From: Treponema sp.
Lineage (GTDB): Bacteria > Spirochaetota > Spirochaetia > Treponematales > Treponemataceae
Direction: 5' to 3'
NCBI GenBank assembly: GCA_016290335.1
Contig: JAEETM010000068.1
Location: 1-18,430, forward strand
Length of the DNA: 18,430 nt
Both the position numbers and the translations under genes were made by a program. The notes beneath the pieces are model-generated. The model ran no database searches. It saw nothing but the letters and a program-made list of their open reading frames with translations, and had not been told where the DNA came from. Positions 15,395 through 18,430 of this stretch are shown here, piece by piece; the first letter of the stretch is position 1; every line of letters starts with the position of its first letter.

Positions 15395-15612
15395 GGTTGC
15401 TCCTTCGTTGCATTCCGCAGATCATCTTCACTGATGTTATATTTTTTGCTGGCCATAGCAAAAGCCGTGCCTGTAGCAACGCCTTTGGTCAGAATCAGAA
15501 ACGTAAGGTACAGAACAGCTGCAATCAGCATTTCCTTCATTGTCCAGTCATGTTTAGGAAACGGCCAGGGGTCCGGATTCGGCCCGATTATCGTGTGCAG
15601 TGCATCAAACAT
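15385..15612 (-). CDS. Small membrane protein, 75 aa, coupled to the 61 aa gene
   Basis: The N-terminal about 27 residues are proline-rich and polar (GPNPDPWPFPKHDW). One transmembrane helix follows (about 30-52, MLIAAVLYLTFLILTKGVA), then a polar end (KKYNISEDDLRNATKEQPWA). The start is placed at ATG 15612 because GGAGGAA lies 6 nt upstream; a frame from GTG 15633 would begin before this site. It overlaps the following 61 aa gene by 10 nt. A candidate promoter with ATATTATAA lies near 15717-15726 on the minus strand, about 105 nt upstream. Family unknown. Confidence 0.72.
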   Translation of the reverse strand: MFDALHTIIGPNPDPWPFPKHDWTMKEMLIAAVLYLTFLILTKGVATGTAFAMASKKYNISEDDLRNATKEQPWA

Positions 15613-15744
15613 TGTGAATTCCTCCTTTAACACGCTTAATCATTTTTACAATACCCGCATACAATCTGCTTGCAGGTTCATCGCTTCGTTCGTTACGGTA
15701 TCACCTGCTGGCACTGTTATAATATCACCCATTGTTCAGGTCGT

Positions 15745-15771
15745 GGTTTCCCGCCGGGCAACATTTTTGCA
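15745..15771. repeat. Post-terminator repeat element, copy B
   Basis: The 27 bp match copy A at 13959-13984, in the same orientation. It lies directly behind the minus-strand terminator at 15773-15811 and upstream of the promoter of the 75/61 aa genes. Confidence 0.75.
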
Positions 15772-15772
15772 T

Positions 15773-15811
15773 AAAAAGAAAGTGCAGCCTGAATAATTTA
15801 ACAAGCTGCAC
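15773..15811 (-). terminator. Intrinsic terminator downstream of P2
   Basis: On the minus strand GTGCAGCTTG (15811-15802) pairs with CAGGCTGCAC (15791-15782), a 10-bp stem with one G-U pair and a 10-nt loop. TTTCTTTTT follows. Confidence 0.75.
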
Positions 15812-15868
15812 CCTGATTTTTATTAATCGTTTAACTGTTTTGAAAATAGTTATGAATTTCATTTCCCT
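15773..15868 (-). ncRNA. Putative 95-nt small RNA (or micropeptide message) from promoter P2
   Basis: P2's TATAAT at 15881-15876 predicts a start near 15868, and an intrinsic terminator ends near 15773. The 3' hairpin occupies 15782-15811. ATG 15862 would be almost leaderless and its frame continues past the terminator to 15725. A non-coding RNA, or an attenuated leader of the 75/61 aa genes, therefore fits better than a peptide. Not verified. Confidence 0.35.
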
Positions 15869-15915
15869 ATTCTCAATTATAGTTTCTTTGTGCGACAGGA
15901 TGCGTCGGTGTGAAA
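15867..15915. repeat. 49-bp repeat, copy 2
   Basis: The 49 bases are identical to 12674-12722, in the same orientation, 3.2 kb apart. The flanking sequence is unrelated on both sides. Confidence 0.95.
15876..15915 (-). promoter_or_regulatory. Motif promoter P2
   Basis: It is identical to P1: TTTCACA, one base, CGACGCATCCTGTC, 12 bp, TATAAT, with no -35 consensus. It lies directly after the terminator of the LRAT operon. Confidence 0.65.
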
Positions 15916-15921
15916 ATGAGA

Positions 15922-15982
15922 CAAAAAAATACGCAGTTACTGGAATGGTTGGTTTCAATCGTTCATTCACCGGTAACTGCGT
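15922..15982 (-). terminator. Long-stem intrinsic terminator of the LRAT operon
   Basis: ACGCAGTTAC at 15931-15940 pairs with GTAACTGCGT ending at 15982, extended by GG/CC and AATG/CATT pairs around a loop near 15950. On the minus strand ATTTTTTTGT follows. It begins 8 nt after the 64 aa gene. Confidence 0.88.
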
Positions 15983-15989
15983 TTCATTT

Positions 15990-16184
15990 TTAATACTTTA
16001 TAACGTTTCGTTTGATAGTATCTTTTATGTTCTCTTCTAACTCCGTTGCATCGGACTGTGCGTCTTCCTCGTCATTGCAACCTTTTTTCTTTTTTGTTTT
16101 CTTTTTGATTTCCTCGGCAAGACGTGTCAATGGGTTTTTGCTTTCTTCTTCCGGCATACGTACCATGCGTTTCACCTCGCTCAT
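15990..16184 (-). CDS. Small highly charged protein, 64 aa, last gene of the LRAT operon
   Basis: It is lysine-rich in the middle (EEIKKKTKKKKG), acidic after it (NDEEDAQSDATELEEN) and basic again at the end (KDTIKRNVIKY). There is no membrane segment or recognised fold. ATG 16184 has AAGGAAAA about 5 nt upstream. It lies 45 nt after the LRAT-domain gene and is followed immediately by a strong terminator. A TATAAT 13 nt before the ATG on the minus strand could give extra transcription. It may be a partner of the LRAT-domain protein, but this rests only on position. Confidence 0.65.
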   Translation of the reverse strand: MSEVKRMVRMPEEESKNPLTRLAEEIKKKTKKKKGCNDEEDAQSDATELEENIKDTIKRNVIKY

Positions 16185-16229
16185 TACTTTTCCTTAATTA
16201 TAACTGGTTGCGCTAAATTTTTCCACTGT

Positions 16230-16787
16230 TTATTCCAGCAGCAGGTCCACCAGATCAAACACGCCGCATAGCGTTCTTCCTGCGTTACGTACCTGGCTGC
16301 TGGTTGAGATATTCGTGCGGCACCAGATTGCAAAATGTTCGCAGTTGTTGGAGATCAGGTTGTAATTCCGTTCTCCCAGCCGCAGGTATGCCCGGCGCAG
16401 GGTTTCTTCCCGGCTGTACAGATGGTAGACGGGAATATCGCAACGCGTTTTAAACCGACAAATGGTAAAATGCCTCGCATCCTGCAAAAACTCGTGCAGC
16501 GGCGCTTCGTGGATGGAAACATCGTCGCCCCAGTCGCCTCCGCGTCCTGCGTAATGGATCACCCGGTTGTGTCCGGCGTAGATTCCGTAATGCCGGTACA
16601 GGTCCCCCATGCGTTTTACGTAAATCACGTCGCCGGGAAGCGGTTCCTCTCCATTTGAGTTTTCGTTTCTATTCAGATTTTTCCTCCTGCTTGCAGATTT
16701 TTTGTGTTGTGCTGCAGGAAGCCCGGTTAAAAGCGGCGCTCCCGTAATGTAGAGCGCCGCGGCTTTGGCAAGAAATTCTGTTAGCAT
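16230..16787 (-). CDS. LRAT-domain (NC domain) papain-like protein, 185 aa
   Basis: Residues about 50-160 match the lecithin:retinol acyltransferase / HRASLS-type domain, a permuted NlpC/P60-like cysteine fold. GDVIYV opens it, HYGIYAG gives H66, VIHYAG gives H78 and NNCEHFAIWC gives the likely nucleophile C149. In animals these enzymes move acyl chains between phospholipids and acceptors or act as phospholipases. Bacterial members are mostly uncharacterised, so acyltransferase or lipase activity on membrane lipids is an inference. The N-terminal 30 residues are apolar (FLAKAAALYITGAPLLTGLPA) and may associate with the membrane. ATG 16787 lies 2 nt after the stop of the 148 aa gene, with only a weak ribosome binding site, which suggests coupled translation. 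All three catalytic positions are present. Confidence 0.88.
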   Translation of the reverse strand: MLTEFLAKAAALYITGAPLLTGLPAAQHKKSASRRKNLNRNENSNGEEPLPGDVIYVKRMGDLYRHYGIYAGHNRVIHYAGRGGDWGDDVSIHEAPLHEFLQDARHFTICRFKTRCDIPVYHLYSREETLRRAYLRLGERNYNLISNNCEHFAIWCRTNISTSSQVRNAGRTLCGVFDLVDLLLE

Positions 16788-16789
16788 TG

Positions 16790-17236
16790 TCAGTCATCCG
16801 TTCCATGCTGGTTGTACGCGTTCCGGTCCAATTCCGGCCATTCGTCATCCTTCATGTCCGCAGCGGCTTCGTGCAGCCGTTTCTTTGCGTCGCCGAAAAC
16901 TTCTGCCGCTTCTTCCGCCAGGAAACTGAAGAAGTCGCCGGTGCATTCCAGCACCTCATTCAAAATCGCCTCTTTTGTTTCTTCGCTTTCCGCATTGCGG
17001 TAATTGGCGCGGGTTTCTTTCGCCACGTCTTTGAACTCCCTGGCAAGGCCGGCCAGCGTGATCATCTCCATGGGCTTATCGTTCGCTCTTGATTTCCGTT
17101 CTTTCACGTCACGTACAATTTCCTGTGTCTCCTGCCTGTCGCCCTCGCTGTAAGCTTCCTTACCCAAAAGGCTTCCCATAGCGTCGGTAAACTCCATAAT
17201 TTCCTGTACCTGATTCCAATACGTTTTGTTCGGCAT
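16790..17236 (-). CDS. Helical acidic protein, 148 aa, unknown, cotranscribed with the LRAT gene
   Basis: It is predicted to be mostly helical with many E, K, A and D and no membrane segment (WNQVQEIMEFTDAMGSLLG, LAREFKDVAKETRANYRNAE, FFSFLAEEAAEVFGDAKKRL). It ends in a polar tail with DDEWPELD. The start is placed at ATG 17236 because GGAGGAA lies about 6-8 nt upstream; a frame from a TTG at 17359 has no site. The stop overlaps the spacing of the LRAT start (2 nt between), so the two products are likely needed together. It is the first gene after motif promoter P3 (17404-17443), with a roughly 160-nt leader, divergent from the WYL regulator. The function is not recognisable; inhibitor or chaperone of the LRAT enzyme is one possibility. 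Confidence 0.78.
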   Translation of the reverse strand: MPNKTYWNQVQEIMEFTDAMGSLLGKEAYSEGDRQETQEIVRDVKERKSRANDKPMEMITLAGLAREFKDVAKETRANYRNAESEETKEAILNEVLECTGDFFSFLAEEAAEVFGDAKKRLHEAAADMKDDEWPELDRNAYNQHGTDD

Positions 17237-17403
17237 AGTGTTTCCTCCTGTTCTTCTTTTCTGAACTGCGAAATCATTACTTTGTTTTGCGCATGACTCA
17301 CTACTTTTTTGCAGCGGAACCTTTATGAGTTGCAAAATATCTCGCAGTTTTTCCGACAATCCTTCTTCGTGAATTACGGTTCCCTTTTTCTTTCCGCACT
17401 CAT

Positions 17404-17443
17404 AGTATACCGGTTCTGTCAGACAGAATGTGTCGTTGTGAAA
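17404..17443 (-). promoter_or_regulatory. Motif promoter P3 of the 148 aa/LRAT/64 aa operon, divergent from the WYL gene
   Basis: On the minus strand: TTTCACA, one base, CGACACATTCTGTC, 12 bp, TATACT. Motif and spacing match P1 and P2 although the spacer is unrelated. A perfect dyad, TTCTGTC-N-GACAGAA (17414-17428), overlaps the motif. It lies about 80 bp before the WYL regulator start. Confidence 0.6.
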
Positions 17444-17489
17444 CAGGGAAAAATAAAATTTTTCTGTTTTCTTCCAGAAGGTTTTGTTA

Positions 17490-17512
17490 TATAATGAGGG
17501 CGGTATTGGAGG
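17490..17512 (+). promoter_or_regulatory. Promoter -10 and ribosome binding site of the WYL gene
   Basis: TATAAT is visible near 17490-17495 and GGAGGTG at about 17507-17513, about 7 nt before ATG 17521. Confidence 0.55.
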
Positions 17513-17520
17513 TGTACAAC

Positions 17521-18430
17521 ATGAAAGGAAACATTAAGACAGACCGGATTCTGGAAATCTTTTACCGCGCCATGAAGGGCGAAGCGCTGTCCGCCACCAG
17601 TCTGGCTGATGAATACAAGGTGTCCACGCGCAGTATCTCCCGGGACCTGACGGGACTGAAAATGTTTATGGCAGACCACCGGGACGCCATGGGCAACGCG
17701 GAACTTGTTTACACCAGCAGCGACCACTGTTACCGTCTGCAAATGGATAACTTCATCACCAATAAGGAGCTGCTGGCCATCACGAAGATTCTGATTGGGG
17801 CAAAGGCTTTTGCCAGTGACGATCTGCTGCGTCTGATCGGCAAGCTGAAAGAGCATACATCCGCCGGTGATAAGAAATCGTTGGAAAAGCTGATACGCAA
17901 GGAGCTGCTGCAGTATTCCACCATTAAGTTTGACTGCCGAAGCCTGCTGGATAATTTGTGGTTGCTTTCGGAGTGCATCGACATCCGCCAGCCCATCACC
18001 GTGACCTATTACCGCATGGACCGGAAAGAAGTGAAACACCGTCTGCTGCCTGTGGCGATTCTGTTTACGGAATATTATTTTTATCTGCTGGCCTATAAGG
18101 ACGGCGCCGTTAAAAATGCGGCCACGCCCTATTATTTCCGTATCGACCGCATCACAAAAATAACGCGGCACCGCACCACCTTCACCTTGTCTCCTGCGCA
18201 GGATTTTGATGAAGGGTTGCTGCGACGCCGCAGTCAGTTCATGTGGCCCGGTAAGCTGCGCCACATCCGTTTTGAGTTTTCCGGCCCCTCCGTCCAGGCC
18301 ATTTTAGACCGTCTGCCCACCGCCCGCATCATTGATGTGAAAGGCAAAACCTACACCATGGAAGCGGAAGTCTACGGCGACGGCATTAAGATGTACCTGC
18401 TCAGCCAGGGCAGTTGGGTAAAGGTGCTGG
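17521..18430 (+). CDS. WYL-domain transcriptional regulator, partial at the right edge (303 residues visible)
   Basis: Translation from ATG 17521 stays open to the end of the window. Residues about 5-55 are a winged-helix DNA-binding domain (SATSLADEYKVSTRSISRDL). Residues about 150-215 are the WYL ligand-sensing domain, with the core YYFYLLAYKD (185-194) in the place of the usual WYL motif, and YYFRIDRI (204-211). Residues about 222-303 match the WCX C-terminal extension (FDEGLLRRRSQFMW; VEVYGDG-like segment). Typical family length is about 310-330 aa, so only a few residues are missing. WYL regulators bind DNA as dimers and respond to small ligands or nucleic acids; several control defence loci and DNA-damage responses. 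It is divergent from the LRAT operon, and the three motif promoters in the window are its likely targets, perhaps as an activator. Codon use is more GC-rich than in the Hsp70/HerA cluster. Confidence 0.92.
   Translation, partial: MKGNIKTDRILEIFYRAMKGEALSATSLADEYKVSTRSISRDLTGLKMFMADHRDAMGNAELVYTSSDHCYRLQMDNFITNKELLAITKILIGAKAFASDDLLRLIGKLKEHTSAGDKKSLEKLIRKELLQYSTIKFDCRSLLDNLWLLSECIDIRQPITVTYYRMDRKEVKHRLLPVAILFTEYYFYLLAYKDGAVKNAATPYYFRIDRITKITRHRTTFTLSPAQDFDEGLLRRRSQFMWPGKLRHIRFEFSGPSVQAILDRLPTARIIDVKGKTYTMEAEVYGDGIKMYLLSQGSWVKVL

Larger units (their letters stand above)
15613..15989. other. Gene-free stretch carrying a promoter, a short transcript and two terminators
   Basis: From right to left on the minus strand: the terminator of the 64 aa gene (15922-15982), motif promoter P2 (15876-15915), a putative 95-nt transcript (15773-15868) ending in its own terminator, the repeat element (15745-15771), and the leader of the 75 aa gene. 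The only frame, 15725-15862 (45 aa, basic and hydrophobic), has no spaced ribosome binding site and runs through the terminator. Confidence 0.55.

Noticed and set aside
17237..17359. N-terminal extension of the 148 aa protein to a 189 aa form
   Set aside because: It starts with TTG and has no spaced ribosome binding site, whereas ATG 17236 has GGAGGAA.
17419..18264. Long minus-strand frame of 281 codons
   Set aside because: It is antisense to the WYL regulator, whose domains are clear on the plus strand. The frame has no recognisable domain and no ribosome binding site.
1..18430. Mobile element ends, integrase, tRNA attachment site
   Set aside because: No transposase or integrase motif, no tRNA cloverleaf and no flanking inverted repeats were found. 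The island-like composition alone does not prove transfer.

Overview
The window looks like a bacterial chromosome segment from a low-to-mid GC Firmicute. Evidence: strong AGGAGG-type ribosome binding sites before almost every gene, intrinsic terminators with T-tracts, and a helix-turn-helix gene of a type I associate with Bacillota. Negativicutes or Clostridia are plausible, but the sequence does not fix the genus. Nearly all genes are on the minus strand, so transcription runs from high to low coordinates. Only the HTH gene at 14585 and the WYL regulator at 17521 are on the plus strand. Several start sites were moved inward from the longest reading frame because the longer version would start inside or before a clear ribosome binding site.

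Left two-thirds (about 2.0-12.0 kb, clearly AT-rich by eye): a minus-strand cluster. In order of transcription it holds a small XRE-family regulator, a coiled-coil protein with a GrpE-like C-terminus, a 1144-residue Hsp70/actin-fold ATPase with a basic four-fold repeat tail, a 1016-residue HerA/FtsK-like ATPase with a long serine-rich linker, two diverged tandem paralogs (one with a glycine-zipper-like hydrophobic N-terminus), and a 202-residue unknown. After a hairpin comes a more GC-rich gene for a NERD nuclease domain fused to a UvrD/DUF2075-like helicase. An unusual Hsp70, its possible exchange factor, a HerA motor, a paralogous pair with a membrane-like segment and a nuclease-helicase make a plausible chaperone-coupled conflict or stress system. 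I cannot match this combination to a named system from sequence alone. This is the best candidate for something undescribed.

Right third (about 12.1-18.4 kb, more GC-rich towards the end): small accessory operons. They comprise a two-helix membrane protein, a 99 aa / 55 aa / Sel1-repeat operon, a glycine-zipper protein, a plus-strand HTH protein, two overlapping small membrane proteins, and an operon of a 148 aa helical protein, an LRAT-domain protein and a 64 aa charged protein. Divergent from that last operon is a WYL-domain regulator that runs off the right edge. Three minus-strand promoters (17404-17443, 15876-15915, 12683-12722) share a motif exactly 12 bp upstream of a good -10 box and have no -35 consensus. 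This looks like a small activator-dependent regulon, and the WYL protein is the obvious candidate to control it. The middle promoter appears to make only a roughly 95-nt transcript that ends in a terminator.

Repeats: 49 bp identical at 12674 and 15867, a 26-27 bp element behind two terminators (13959 and 15745), a roughly 72-bp pair of promoter-like segments (12021 and 12833), and four in-frame 72-bp tandem repeats in the Hsp70-like gene. I saw no tRNA, rRNA, CRISPR array, transposase or integrase.
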